In this document: positions 51,675 through 60,640 of the stretch, one piece after another
How positions within the stretch are numbered: position 1 is the stretch's first letter
How the letters are laid out: the number at the start of each line of letters is the position of its first letter
Origin: Streptomyces albofaciens JCM 4342
Lineage (GTDB): Bacteria; Actinomycetota; Actinomycetes; Streptomycetales; Streptomycetaceae
Length of the DNA stretch: 64,000 nt
Assembly (NCBI RefSeq): GCF_008634025.1
Contig: NZ_PDCM01000001.1
Coordinates: 3,814,501 to 3,878,500, forward strand
Direction of reading: 5' to 3'
Notes under the pieces: model-generated
Database searches by the model: none
The model's input: only the letters and a program-made list of their open reading frames with translations
Told to the model about the DNA's origin: nothing
Position numbers and translations under genes: made by a program

Positions 51675-52562
51675 TCAGCCTGCTGATTCCCCCGCGTGCG
51701 GGCTCAATACGCCTGCGCCGACCAGGGCGAACAGGGCGATGCCGAGCAGGATGCGGTAGATGACGAAGGGCATGAAGCTCTTGGTGGTGATGAAGCGCAT
51801 GAACCACGCGATTACGGCATATCCCACGACGAAAGCGATGACTGTGGCGAAAATGGTCGGACCCCAGGAAACGTGGCTCGCGGCGGCTTCAGCGCCGAAG
51901 GCGTCCTTGAGTTCGTAGACGCCGGAGGCCAGGACGGCGGGGATGGCGAGGAGGAAGGAGTAGCGGGCAGCGGCCTCGCGGGTGTAGCCCATGAGGAGGC
52001 CGCCGCTGATCGTGGCGCCGGAGCGGGAGACGCCCGGGATCAGGGCCATGGCCTGGCAGACGCCATAGATCAGGCCGTCCTTGACGTTCAGGTCGGTGAG
52101 GGTCTTGCGCTGCTTGACGGCGCGGTGGCGGCCGCCGGACTCGTCGCGGGCGGCCAGGCGGTCCGCGAAGCCCAGGACGACGCCCATGACGATGAGAGTG
52201 GTCGCGATCAGCCGCAGGTCGCGGAAGGGGCCCTCGATGGCGTCCTTGAGGGTGACGCCCAGCACCCCGATCGGGATCGAGCCGACGATGACCAGCCACC
52301 CCATCTGGGCGTCGTGGTCGTGCCGCAGCTCGCGGTTGAAGAGGGAGCGTGCCCAGGTCCCGACGATCCGCGCGATGTCCTTGCGGAAGTAGATCAGTAC
52401 GGCGGCCTCGGTGCCGATCTGCGTGATCGCGGTGAAGGCCGCGCCGGGGTCGTGCCAGCCCGCGAACGCCGCGGTCAGCCGCAGGTGCGCGCTGGAGGAG
52501 ATGGGCAGGAACTCGGTCAACCCTTGGACCAGGCCGAGGATGAAGGATTCAAACCAGTGCAT
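51675..52562 (-). CDS. uppP: undecaprenyl-diphosphatase
   Basis: A 295-residue multi-pass membrane enzyme that removes a phosphate from undecaprenyl diphosphate to recycle the carrier lipid for wall synthesis; excess copies give bacitracin tolerance. Both active-site regions are clear: GLVQGLTEFLPISSSAHLRL (10-29) and IPGVSRSGATISGGLLMG. About eight helices are predicted. The next upstream gene on the same strand is a DedA-superfamily protein, another family tied to C55-P recycling. Confidence 0.96.
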   Translation of the reverse strand: MHWFESFILGLVQGLTEFLPISSSAHLRLTAAFAGWHDPGAAFTAITQIGTEAAVLIYFRKDIARIVGTWARSLFNRELRHDHDAQMGWLVIVGSIPIGVLGVTLKDAIEGPFRDLRLIATTLIVMGVVLGFADRLAARDESGGRHRAVKQRKTLTDLNVKDGLIYGVCQAMALIPGVSRSGATISGGLLMGYTREAAARYSFLLAIPAVLASGVYELKDAFGAEAAASHVSWGPTIFATVIAFVVGYAVIAWFMRFITTKSFMPFVIYRILLGIALFALVGAGVLSPHAGESAG

Positions 52563-52745
52563 CGGAGCTATGCCATCCAGAGGGTGATCAAGCGCTTACC
52601 CGGTGAAGACGCGGGTCAGGCGGCACGAGGACGGAAGGGACGGGAGCGGATACGGGGGGCCGACGGGGTCGGCGACCGGTTGGGGGGCAGCGTAGCGCCC
52701 GAAGGTGTCCGAGGGGCCAAAGGGCTCTTTCCGGGCACCCGCCGG

Positions 52746-53447
52746 TCAACGTCCTCGGATTGACGCCCGTTTGCGCCAGGCCACGGCCACCGCGGCCAGG
52801 CCGGAGACCACGATGAAGGCCGTGGAGATCAGGAAGGCGGGCGAGGTGGGCGACGAGGCGCGGGCGCCGGCGATGACGTACGCGGCGGTGTTGGGCACGC
52901 TGCCCAACGTGGTGGCCAGCAGGAACGCGCCCCAGCCCATGCGGGAGACCGCGGCGCAGTAGTTGGTCGCGCAGAACGGCAGGCCGGGGAAGAGGCGGAT
53001 CGCCATCATCGAGCGGAAGCCGTGCTCGCTGAGCTGCCGGTCGGCGGCGGTCAGCCAGCGGGCCCGCAGCAGCGGCCGCAAGGCGTCCTGCCCCAGCAGG
53101 CGGCCGAGGCCGAACGCGAGGCCTGCGCCGAGCACCGTACCGGCCAGCGCGGAGAGGAAGCCGGGCAGGCTGCCGAAGATCGCGCCGGCGGCGAGGTTCA
53201 GGACCGGGCGGGGGACGAAGGCGGTGGTGCACACTCCGTACGCGAGTCCGAAGATCACCACGGCACCGCCGCCGGCCCACGCCGGCGGCCACCCGTGGGC
53301 CAGCAGCCGCTGCGGCTGCCAGACGACCATCGCGATGGCGGCACCGGCGAGCAGTACGAGGAGTACGGCGAGCCGGGCCCAAGGGGAGAAGAGCACACGC
53401 GTGCAGCGCGCGGCGAGGCCGTCGGGCGTTGCGGCGGGTTCGAGCAT
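52746..53447 (-). CDS. TVP38/TMEM64 (DedA-superfamily) membrane protein
   Basis: A 233-residue protein with about five helices. The VTT/DedA core includes FVPRPVLNLAAGAIFGSLPG, then ALAGTVLGAGLAFGLGRLLG, and the re-entrant FPGLPFCATNYCAAVSRMGW motif. Members are lipid scramblase/flippase-like; some DedA relatives move undecaprenyl phosphate. It lies 183 bp upstream of uppP on the same strand, so a shared role is plausible. The start ATG 53447 faces the purine-rich region. Confidence 0.9.
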   Translation of the reverse strand: MLEPAATPDGLAARCTRVLFSPWARLAVLLVLLAGAAIAMVVWQPQRLLAHGWPPAWAGGGAVVIFGLAYGVCTTAFVPRPVLNLAAGAIFGSLPGFLSALAGTVLGAGLAFGLGRLLGQDALRPLLRARWLTAADRQLSEHGFRSMMAIRLFPGLPFCATNYCAAVSRMGWGAFLLATTLGSVPNTAAYVIAGARASSPTSPAFLISTAFIVVSGLAAVAVAWRKRASIRGR

Positions 53448-53552
53448 CCCGGGAGCGTAACCGACGAGCGTGGCGTGAAGGTGTATTCACGTTCGCTCGG
53501 GGGTGAACCGGGAGGGGGGTGAGGGCGGTGGGGGAGGAGAGGGGGGAGAGGC

Positions 53553-53597
53553 GAGGGGGAGGAGGAGGGGAGAGGGAGGAGGGGAGAGGGAGAGAGA
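53553..53597. repeat. uninterrupted 45-nt polypurine tract
   Basis: Within 53510-53600 almost every base is G or A, and 53553-53597 is pure purine, with many GGG/GGGG runs separated by A. The strand could form G-quadruplex or triplex DNA. It lies between the TVP38 gene and a small rightward gene. Confidence 0.85.
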
Positions 53598-53688
53598 TGT
53601 AGGCGGGCGGCGAGGGGGCAGCCCTGACCAACCTCCCCCGTAAATAAATCGCTCGACGCGGCCCGCCCCCACGCGAGATCCTTACGGC

Positions 53689-53916
53689 ATGTTCCGGCAG
53701 TCCTACCTCGCGCTCACGTCCGCAGTCGCGGACGCGCCGAAGGCTGCCGTCGACTCGATCGCGGCGCTCATCGCCGCCCTCAAGGCCGAGGCCGAGGCCG
53801 ACGCCGTGCAGTTCCCCGGCGCCGCCATCGCCACGGACACCGTCGCGGCAGACGCCGCCCCCGCCGCTGCCGCGGCCGGCGCGGCCGTCCCCGCGGCCAT
53901 CGGCGCGCGAAGCTGA
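53689..53916 (+). CDS. small Ala-rich hypothetical protein upstream of tuf3
   Basis: A 75-residue ORF with very high third-position GC. The first half forms an amphipathic helix ([20 protein letters not shown]); the second half is almost all Ala/Gly/Pro ([20 protein letters not shown]). No ribosome site of quality precedes the ATG, so a leaderless or different start is possible. No family is recognised; coding status rests on codon bias. Confidence 0.5.
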   Translation: MFRQSYLALTSAVADAPKAAVDSIAALIAALKAEAEADAVQFPGAAIATDTVAADAAPAAAAAGAAVPAAIGARS

Positions 53917-53936
53917 CCCTCTCCGGATCGACCGGC

Positions 53937-54000
53937 GAACCCCGCAAGGGGAGGGTCGGTGGGATCGAGGGGTTCCCACGGCGGTCCGTGAGACCGCCGT
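53937..54000 (+). promoter_or_regulatory. structured leader upstream of tuf3
   Basis: Two pairings are possible in the region before tuf3: GAACCCC (53937-53943) with GGGGTTC (53969-53975), and a 9-bp perfect stem ACGGCGGTC/GACCGCCGT (53978-54000) with a 5-nt loop. The second ends 31 bp before the tuf3 ATG. It could be an attenuator or a terminator of the small upstream gene. Confidence 0.45.
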
Positions 54001-54031
54001 ATTCACCGCTTCTTCGCGAGGAACGACAGCC

Positions 54032-55207
54032 ATGCCCAAGACGGCATACGTGCGCACCAAGCCCCACCTGAACATCGGCACCATGGGCCACGTCGACCAC
54101 GGCAAGACGACCCTGACCGCCGCGATCACCAAGGTGCTCAGCGAGCGCGGCAGCGGCACCTTCGTGCCCTTCGACCGGATCGACCGGGCCCCGGAGGAGG
54201 CCGCGCGCGGCATCACCATCAACATCTCGCACGTCGAGTACGAGACCGACACCCGGCACTACGCCCATGTCGACATGCCGGGCCACGCCGACTTCATCAA
54301 GAACATGGTCACCGGCGCGGCGCAGCTCGACGGCGCGATCCTCGTCGTCTCGGCGCTCGACGGGATCATGCCGCAGACCGCCGAGCACGTCCTGCTCGCC
54401 AAGCAGGTCGGCGTCCGGCACGTCGTCGTCGCGCTGAACAAGGCCGACGCGGGCGACCCCGAGCTGACCGACCTGGTGGAGCTGGAGGTCCGCGAGCTGC
54501 TGTCGGCGCACGGTTACGACGGAGACCACGTACCCGTCGTACGGGTCTCCGGACTGCGTGCCCTGGAGGGCGACGTGCGCTGGAGCCAGGCCATCGAGGC
54601 GCTGCTCGACGCGGTGGACACCTATGTACCGACGCCCGAGCGCTACCTCGACGCGCCGTTCCTGCTGCCGGTGGAGAACGTGCTGACCATCACCGGGCGC
54701 GGCACGGTCGTCACCGGGGCCGTCGAGCGCGGCACGGTGCGGGTCGGCGACCGGGTCGCGGTGCTCGGCGCCGACACGGAGACGACCGTGACCGGCGTGG
54801 AGACCTTCGGGAAACCGATGGAGTCGGCCCAGGCCGGGGACAACGTCGCGCTGCTGCTGCGCGGCCTGCACCGGGAGCAGGTGCGCAGGGGACACGTCGT
54901 CGCGGCGCCGGACAGCGTGACGCCGCGGCGCCGCTTCACCGCCGAGGTGTACGTGCTGTCCACGGAGGAGGGCGGCCGCCGCACGCCGCTGTCCACCGGG
55001 TACCGCCCGCAGTTCTACATCCGTACGGCGGACGTGGTCGGCGACATCGACCTCGGCGAGCGCGCGGTCGCCCGGCCCGGCGAGACGGTGACGATGACCG
55101 TCGAGCTGGGGCGCGACGTCCCGCTGGAGCCCGGCCTCGGCTTCGCCATCCGCGAGGGCGGCAGGACGGTCGGGGCGGGGACGGTCCGTACGGTGGCCGA
55201 CGGGTAG
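54032..55207 (+). CDS. tuf3: elongation factor Tu, divergent stand-alone paralogue (EF-Tu3 type)
   Basis: A 391-residue translational GTPase that would carry aminoacyl-tRNA to the ribosome. G1 GHVDHGKT is at 19-26, RGITIN at 59-64, DMPG at 81-84 with catalytic His85, and NKAD at 136-139. Domains 2 and 3 are complete (SGRGTVV-type [41 protein letters not shown]). Many conservative changes and a shorter switch I set it apart from housekeeping EF-Tu1, and no fus, rpsL or rpsG gene is near, as for tuf3 of S. coelicolor and S. ramocissimus. GAGGAA lies 8 nt before the ATG. The usual kirromycin-resistance positions look wild type. Confidence 0.93.
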   Translation: MPKTAYVRTKPHLNIGTMGHVDHGKTTLTAAITKVLSERGSGTFVPFDRIDRAPEEAARGITINISHVEYETDTRHYAHVDMPGHADFIKNMVTGAAQLDGAILVVSALDGIMPQTAEHVLLAKQVGVRHVVVALNKADAGDPELTDLVELEVRELLSAHGYDGDHVPVVRVSGLRALEGDVRWSQAIEALLDAVDTYVPTPERYLDAPFLLPVENVLTITGRGTVVTGAVERGTVRVGDRVAVLGADTETTVTGVETFGKPMESAQAGDNVALLLRGLHREQVRRGHVVAAPDSVTPRRRFTAEVYVLSTEEGGRRTPLSTGYRPQFYIRTADVVGDIDLGERAVARPGETVTMTVELGRDVPLEPGLGFAIREGGRTVGAGTVRTVADG

Positions 55208-55406
55208 CCGATGGCGCGTAGCCGGATGGCGCGTGGCCGGAGCGGGAGCGGAAAGCCGGAGCGTGAGCGATGGCAGCCAGCAGCCAGCCGCCCGTTCCGG
55301 CCCGCCCAGCACCGGTGCAGGGACGGTACGGGCTGCCACACTGCCGTACGGAAGTGTCCCGAACCGAACCTGACCCGAACCCGACCCACCCGGAAAGGGG
55401 ACCGCG

Positions 55407-56249
55407 ATGACCGGGACGGCGCTGGTGCTGGGCGGCGGGGGCTACACGGGCATCGGGTGGGAGATCGGCATGCTCGCCGGTCTCGTCGAGGCCGGTGTCG
55501 ATCTGGGTACGGCCGATGTCGTCATCGGGACCTCGGCCGGTTCCATTGTGGGCGCCCAGCTCACGTCCGGCCGGCTGGCACCGGACGAGCTGTACGCGCG
55601 CCAGCTGGCCCCGGTCACGGGGGAGACCGCGGCGCGTATGGGGACGCGGGAACTGGCCCGGTTCGCCTGGCTGGCGCTGCGTTCGCGCGATGCCGTGGAC
55701 TTCGGCGTACGGATGGGACGCCTCGCCATGACCGCCCGTGCGGCGTCGGGGCCCAGCCGTCGCGACGCCATCGCGCAGCGCCTGGTCTGTCACGACTGGC
55801 CCGCGCGGCGGCTGATGATCACGGCGGTGGACGCGGTGACCGGGCGGCGGACGGCCTTCGACGACACGAGCGGCGCCGGCCTGGTGGACGCGGTGAGCGC
55901 GAGCTGCGCGGTTCCCGGCGTGTGGCCGCCGGTGAGCATCGGCGGGAAGCGGTGGATCGACGGGGGCGTGCACTCCAGCGCCAACGCGGACCTCGCCGAC
56001 GGGTACGGCCGGGTCGTCGTCCTGGCGCCGGTGGCGGCCGGCGGCGGGCCGATCGCCACCGCGCGGTCGCAGGGGGCGGCCCTGGCGCGGCGCGGTGCGC
56101 GGGTGAGCGTCATCGTTCCCGACCGCACGGCCCGCGCCGCCTTCGGCCGCAACGTCCTGGATCCGGCCAAACGCGCCGCCGCGGCCCGCGCCGGCCGCCG
56201 TCAGGCCGCGGCGCACGCCAGGGAAGTCCGGGCGGTGTGGGAGGAGTGA
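55407..56249 (+). CDS. patatin-like phospholipase
   Basis: A 280-residue alpha/beta lipid acyl hydrolase. The oxyanion-hole GGGGYTGIG begins at residue 9, the nucleophile elbow GTSAGS follows VVIG, and the second dyad residue is the Asp of WIDGGVHSSANADL. No signal peptide. The substrate is probably a phospholipid or acyl ester. AAAGGGG lies about 6 nt before the ATG. It stands alone 200 bp after tuf3; the gap shows no gene. Confidence 0.9.
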   Translation: MTGTALVLGGGGYTGIGWEIGMLAGLVEAGVDLGTADVVIGTSAGSIVGAQLTSGRLAPDELYARQLAPVTGETAARMGTRELARFAWLALRSRDAVDFGVRMGRLAMTARAASGPSRRDAIAQRLVCHDWPARRLMITAVDAVTGRRTAFDDTSGAGLVDAVSASCAVPGVWPPVSIGGKRWIDGGVHSSANADLADGYGRVVVLAPVAAGGGPIATARSQGAALARRGARVSVIVPDRTARAAFGRNVLDPAKRAAAARAGRRQAAAHAREVRAVWEE

Positions 56250-56344
56250 AGCAGGGGGCGGACGGGGCGGGGCCGCCGTTACGGGCGCGACGCGGCCGGT
56301 CCGACGGGGGTCGGAGCGCGCCCCCGTACCGGCACAATAGGACG

Positions 56345-57553
56345 GTGGACGAAGCAGCCGGGCGGATACGGGACACGCGGGCCGAGGGCGGGACGGCCGG
56401 AGCGGCCGGGACAGCTGGGACAGCCGGGACAGCCGGGGCGGCACCCGGCCCGGAAGCGGGCCCCGAAGCGGAACCAGTGGTACCAGCGCAACCCAACCCG
56501 CTCGACCCCGGCCCCGACTCCGACCCTGGCCCGGACTCTGACTCCGGCCTCGACTCCGACCCTGGCCCGGACTCTGACTCCGGCCCCAACTCCGACCCTG
56601 GCCCGGACTCTGACTCCGGCCTCGACTCCGCCCCCAGCCCCGGCCCCGCCCCCGGCCTGGACTCCGGCTCCGGCCCGGACTCCGGCTCCGGCCCCAACTC
56701 CGCCCCAGGTCCCGACCCCATCCCCGTAACCCGCCCCGTCGACTGCGGCACCGCCAAGCTGATGCCGGACGTGGACCGTGCGCGCGCCTGGCTGCTGACC
56801 GTGGACGGTGCCCCGCAGTCGTACGTCGATCTCGACGCGCCGACCGAGCTGGAATTCGAGTACGCGCGCCGGCTCGCGGCCCTCCTGGACGCGGCCGCCG
56901 CTCCCACCGAGCCGGTCGACGTGCTGCACCTGGGAGGCGGGGCGCTGACGCTGCCGCGTTATCTCGCCGCGACCCGTCCGGGCTCCCGCCAGGACGTCGT
57001 CGAGGCCGACCGGGGGCTGCTCGCGCTGGTCGCCGAACATCTGCCGCTGCCCCCGGACAGCGGCATCGCGGTGCGGGCCGAGGACGCCCGTACGGCCCTG
57101 GAAGCGGCGCCGGAGCGGAGCGCGGACGTGATCGTGGCGGATGTCTTCGGGGGCTCGCGGGTGCCCGCGCACCTGGCCTCGGTCGAGTACGCGCGTGCCG
57201 CCGCCCGGGTGCTGCGTCCGGACGGGATCTACGCGGCGAACCTCGCCGACAGCGCGCCCTTCGGCTTCCTGCGGGCCCAGCTCGCCAATTTCGCCACCCT
57301 CTTCGACCACCTCTGCGTGATCGCCGAACCCGCCGTGCTGCGCGGCCGCCGCTTCGGCAACATCGTGATGGCCGCGTCCCGTGCCGAACTGCCGCTCACA
57401 CAGCTGGCCCGGCGCACCGCGGCCGATGTGTTCCCCGCGCGGGTCGAGCACGGCGCCGCGCTCCGGCGGCTGATCGGTGACGCGGTACCGGTGCACGACG
57501 ACCAGGCCGTACCGTCACCCCGTCCGCCCGACGGAGCCTTCAGCATCGGCTGA
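56345..57553 (+). CDS. spermidine-synthase-like methyltransferase-fold protein with repetitive N-terminus
   Basis: A 402-residue protein. The last 270 residues match SpeE-like proteins with a Rossmann fold: SYVDLDAPTELEFEYARRLA, VDVLHLGGGALTLPRYLAAT, VVEADRGLLALVAEHL and VIVADVFGGSRVP. The proton-acceptor DTSD-type motif of true spermidine synthases is replaced, so the role is probably different. The first 130 residues are low-complexity Ala/Gly/Thr and then Asp/Ser/Gly/Pro-rich (PGPDSDSGLDSDPGPDSDSG), encoded by 36-bp repeats. Start GTG 56345. Its 3' end overlaps the convergent MFS gene by 39 bp. Confidence 0.82.
   Translation: MDEAAGRIRDTRAEGGTAGAAGTAGTAGTAGAAPGPEAGPEAEPVVPAQPNPLDPGPDSDPGPDSDSGLDSDPGPDSDSGPNSDPGPDSDSGLDSAPSPGPAPGLDSGSGPDSGSGPNSAPGPDPIPVTRPVDCGTAKLMPDVDRARAWLLTVDGAPQSYVDLDAPTELEFEYARRLAALLDAAAAPTEPVDVLHLGGGALTLPRYLAATRPGSRQDVVEADRGLLALVAEHLPLPPDSGIAVRAEDARTALEAAPERSADVIVADVFGGSRVPAHLASVEYARAAARVLRPDGIYAANLADSAPFGFLRAQLANFATLFDHLCVIAEPAVLRGRRFGNIVMAASRAELPLTQLARRTAADVFPARVEHGAALRRLIGDAVPVHDDQAVPSPRPPDGAFSIG
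56516..56623 (+). repeat. 36-bp in-frame tandem repeat, 3 near-identical copies
   Basis: Units lie at 56516-56551, 56552-56587 and 56588-56623 and encode 12-residue Ser/Asp/Pro/Gly blocks. More diverged copies continue to about 56725. All stay in frame with the spermidine-synthase-like gene. Confidence 0.9.
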
Positions 57554-58894
57554 GGCGGCGGCGCCGGTGGCCGGGCCCGGCGCCGGGGCCGCGGTCGGAA
57601 TCGGGCCCGCGGCCGGGTCCTGGCCCGGTGCGCCGTGCCGTGCCGGCCCGCTGTCGGGCCGGCGCGTCAGCCGGCGGACATCCCGTACGCACAGCGCGGC
57701 CGCCGTCAGCAGCGCGATGAGCGCGGAGCAGCCCCACAGCGCGGCGGTCCGCCCGATCAGGTCCTGTACGGGGCCGGCCAGCGCGGTGGCCAGCGGAGTG
57801 ATCGCCAGCGAGCCGAACCAGTCGTACGACGAGACCCGGGAGAACTTCTCCTCCGGTATCTCCTGGTGCAGCGCCACCATCCACAGCACGCCGAACACCT
57901 CCAGCGCGATGCCGGTGCCGAACATCACCACCAGGAGGACGGGGACCGGTACCGGAACGGCGAGCGCGGCCGACGGGAGGGCGAGCGGGAAGACGCACAG
58001 GATGCCGGTGAGCAGGATGCGGCGGGGCTTGACGCGCATCATGAGCAGCGCGCCGCCGACCGTGCCCGCGCCGAAGGCGGCCAGCGCGAGGCCCCACGGG
58101 CCGGGGCCGCCGAGGTGGTCCTCGGCGACCATCGGCCCGTACACCGCCTCGGCCGCCACCACGACGGCGTTGACGACCGCGAACTGTCCGATCACGGCCC
58201 ACAGCCAGGGCCGGGAGACCACCTCGCGCCAGCCGTCGCGCAGGTCGTGCAGAAGGCCGGCGCCGGGGGCGCGCTCGGGGAGGTGGCCGACGTCGAGGAA
58301 GGCGCGCAGGGCGCCCGCGACGGCGAAGGCCACGGCGTCGACGGCCAGGACCCAGCCGGGGCCGACGGCGGCGACCAGCGCGCCGCCGAGCGCGGCACCG
58401 CCGATGTTCGCGCCGTTCATGCTCATACGGAAGAAGGCGAAGGCCCGGCCGGAGTGCTCACCGGAGACGCTGGAGAGGACCATCCCCTCGGAGGCCGGGG
58501 CGAAGAACGCCTGCCCGGTGCCACCGAGCGCGGCCAGTACCGCCATCTGCCAGAGCCGTGCTTCTCCGGTCAGCACCAGGAGGGCGAAGAGGCCCTGCGA
58601 GACGCAGTTGAGCGCGTTGGCGGCGACCATCACGCGGTGGCGCGGCAGCCGGTCGGCGACCGCGCCGCCTATCAGGAGGAAGACGACGAGCGGCACCGTA
58701 CGGGCCGTGGCGACCAGGCCGACGTCGGTGGCCGAGCCACCGGTGCCGAGCACCGCGAACGCCGCCGCGATGAGCGAACCGGCGCTGCCGAGGTTGGCGA
58801 CCACGGCGGCGGTGGTGAGCAGGGTGTAGTTGCGTCCGGCCCAGGCGGGGCGGCGACGGGGGCGGCGGGGGCCGTCGCGGCCCGTGCTCAGCAC
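57515..58894 (-). CDS. MFS transporter (drug-efflux type)
   Basis: A 459-residue, roughly 12-helix major facilitator. TM1 begins LLTTAAVVANLGSAGSLIAA; the A-motif-like loop is GGAVADRLPRHRVMV; helices continue through FGAGTVGGALLMMR and the C-terminal LWGCSALIALLTAAAL. This layout fits the MFS_3/enterobactin-exporter-like group. A Pro/Ala-rich tail follows. The start is uncertain; GTG 58894 was taken, while the frame extends to 58990. It is divergent from the thioesterase gene and converges, with 39 bp overlap, on the spermidine-synthase-like gene. Confidence 0.9.
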   Translation of the reverse strand: MLSTGRDGPRRPRRRPAWAGRNYTLLTTAAVVANLGSAGSLIAAAFAVLGTGGSATDVGLVATARTVPLVVFLLIGGAVADRLPRHRVMVAANALNCVSQGLFALLVLTGEARLWQMAVLAALGGTGQAFFAPASEGMVLSSVSGEHSGRAFAFFRMSMNGANIGGAALGGALVAAVGPGWVLAVDAVAFAVAGALRAFLDVGHLPERAPGAGLLHDLRDGWREVVSRPWLWAVIGQFAVVNAVVVAAEAVYGPMVAEDHLGGPGPWGLALAAFGAGTVGGALLMMRVKPRRILLTGILCVFPLALPSAALAVPVPVPVLLVVMFGTGIALEVFGVLWMVALHQEIPEEKFSRVSSYDWFGSLAITPLATALAGPVQDLIGRTAALWGCSALIALLTAAALCVRDVRRLTRRPDSGPARHGAPGQDPAAGPIPTAAPAPGPATGAAASADAEGSVGRTG

Positions 58895-59067
58895 GGTCGC
58901 CCCGGAGAGCACCACTGGGGCGCGTGCCGCGCGGGATAGGGGTTCTGCTCGCCTCCGGGCGGCTGCTGACCTGGCCACATGGGCCACCACGATAAGCGTC
59001 GCGGTCCTCCGGCGGGAAAGCCGGGCGGGGCTTCCCCCAACAAGCTACTCATAGGTAACATGCCGCC

Positions 59068-59547
59068 ATGTCCTCCGACACCCAGCCGTCGATCGGCGCA
59101 ATGATGGCGGCCACCGTACCGATGGCCCGCACGCTCAGCCTCGTCTTCGTCGAGACCACCGCCGAGCGGGCCGTGGTCCGGCTGCCCGACCAGGCGGATT
59201 ACCACAACCACGTCGGCGGGCCGCACGCCGGCGCGATGTTCACGCTCGCCGAGTCGGCCAGCGGCGCGATCGTGCTCGCGGCCTTCGGCGACCAGCTCCA
59301 GCGCGCCGTGCCGCTCGCCGTACGGGCCGAGATCGGCTACAAGAAGCTCGCCATGGGCCCGGTCACCGCCACCGCCGAACTCGGCCGTCCGGTCGCCGAC
59401 GTCCTCGCCGAGCTGGACGCCGGCGAGCGGCCGGAGTTCCCGGTGAACGTCGCGATCACCAGGGAGGACGGCGCGGTCACCGGCGAGATGACCATCGTGT
59501 GGACGCTGCGCCCGAACGACCCCGCGAAGGAGAAGGGGGAGAAGTAG
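59068..59547 (+). CDS. hotdog-fold thioesterase-like protein (DUF4442)
   Basis: A 159-residue protein of the PaaI/DUF4442 hotdog fold. NHVGGPHAGAMFTLAESASG (50-69) is the central helix with its preceding loop, followed by AVRAEIGYKKLAMGPVTATA and the late strand VTGEMTIVWTLRP. Such proteins hydrolyse acyl-CoA or acyl-ACP thioesters. The ATG lies 74-170 bp from the divergent MFS start. The C-terminus is Lys/Glu-rich. Confidence 0.88.
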   Translation: MSSDTQPSIGAMMAATVPMARTLSLVFVETTAERAVVRLPDQADYHNHVGGPHAGAMFTLAESASGAIVLAAFGDQLQRAVPLAVRAEIGYKKLAMGPVTATAELGRPVADVLAELDAGERPEFPVNVAITREDGAVTGEMTIVWTLRPNDPAKEKGEK

Positions 59548-59974
59548 GGCCGGCGGCGTCGGCGACTCCAAGCCGGTCGCCGTGGCGGCGGCCCGGGCCG
59601 CTCGCCTCGCCGGCGGCCCCGAACCGGCCGCCGCATCACGAGTCCGGAATCCGCCCCGCCCCCTTCCGCACACCCATCGCACAAAATCCCGCGGGCTTCG
59701 AGGCAACTCCACGCCGCCGGGTCGCGTCTCGTACGGCGGTACGGAAATGTGGCCCGGTCAGCGGCCCGCCGCCCTGGTGTCCACCGGCCCGTCGCGTACC
59801 GCGCGGCGGCCCGTATCCCTGACGCCGGGGCAGCGGGGCGGCCGAAGGAGATCGAGTAGGCTGCCCGGGCGCGCCGCGGCAGGCGGACGCCCGGGGGAAT
59901 TCCGGTCATCGACGGCGTCGCCGGCGCCGGGCAGTGGCCCGCGGGGGCCCGACACCTAGTTGGAGGAAGCGGCC
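59548..59974. other. intergenic region before dedA
   Basis: About 427 bp without a credible gene. TAGGCT at 59857-59862 is a possible -10 box for dedA, but no matching -35 is clear. The rest shows no repeats or dyads of note. Confidence 0.35.
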
Positions 59975-60625
59975 TTGCAGATGGAGTGGCTGGAGACGAT
60001 TCCGGCCGTGAGCGTGTACCTCATCGTGGGGTTGGTCATCGGCCTGGAGAGCCTCGGCATTCCGCTGCCGGGTGAGATCGTCCTGGTGAGCTCGGCGCTG
60101 CTCGCCGCGACACAGGACCACATCAATCCGCTGGTGCTGGGCGCCTGTGCGTCCGCCGGCGCGATCATCGGGGATTCCATCGGCTATCTGATCGGCCGCA
60201 AGGGCGGACAGCCGCTGGTCAACTGGGCCGGGCGGAAGTTCCCGAAGCACTTCGGGCCCGACCAGGTGGCGATGGCCGAGGAGAAGTTCGAGAAGTGGGG
60301 CATGTGGGCCGTCTTCTTCGGCCGCTTCGTCGCCCTGCTGCGCATCTTCGCCGGGCCGCTGTCGGGCGTGCTGAAGATGCCGTACTGGAAGTTCCTTATC
60401 GCCAACGTGCTCGGCGGCATCGTCTGGGCCGGCGGCACGACCGCGCTGATCTACTACGTCGGTGTCGTCGCCGAGTCCTGGCTCAAGCGCTTCTCCTGGC
60501 TGGGGCTGGTGGCCGCGGTGCTGATCGGCATCGGTTCGTTCGTCGTGATGAAGCGGCGGGCGGCGAAGGCGGCGGCCCAGCGCGAGGCGTCGGCCGCCAA
60601 GCCGGTGGACGCGCTGGCGGAGTGA
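59975..60625 (+). CDS. DedA-family membrane protein
   Basis: A 216-residue protein with about five helices. It has the DedA hallmarks: LESLGIPLPGEIVLVSSALL, the GDSIGYLIGRKGG turn, and FFGRFVALLRIFAGPLSGVL with the conserved Arg residues. Members are undecaprenyl-phosphate or related lipid flippases needed for envelope integrity. TTG 59975 is chosen as start because GGAGGA lies 7 nt before it; ATG 59981 is 13 nt away. A strong terminator follows. Confidence 0.93.
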   Translation: MQMEWLETIPAVSVYLIVGLVIGLESLGIPLPGEIVLVSSALLAATQDHINPLVLGACASAGAIIGDSIGYLIGRKGGQPLVNWAGRKFPKHFGPDQVAMAEEKFEKWGMWAVFFGRFVALLRIFAGPLSGVLKMPYWKFLIANVLGGIVWAGGTTALIYYVGVVAESWLKRFSWLGLVAAVLIGIGSFVVMKRRAAKAAAQREASAAKPVDALAE

Positions 60626-60640
60626 CGCGACGGCGGTCCG

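Noticed and set aside
54032..55207. EF-Tu3 as a self-resistance copy to kirromycin-type elfamycins
   Set aside because: Residues equivalent to the common resistance positions (Leu120, Gln124, the GYRPQFY Gln, the FAIREGG Ala) look unchanged, and no elfamycin cluster is seen.
55211..56344. N-terminal extension of the spermidine-synthase-like gene to 55211
   Set aside because: The added 378 codons are antisense-like Arg/Gly-rich sequence lying over the patatin gene in another frame.
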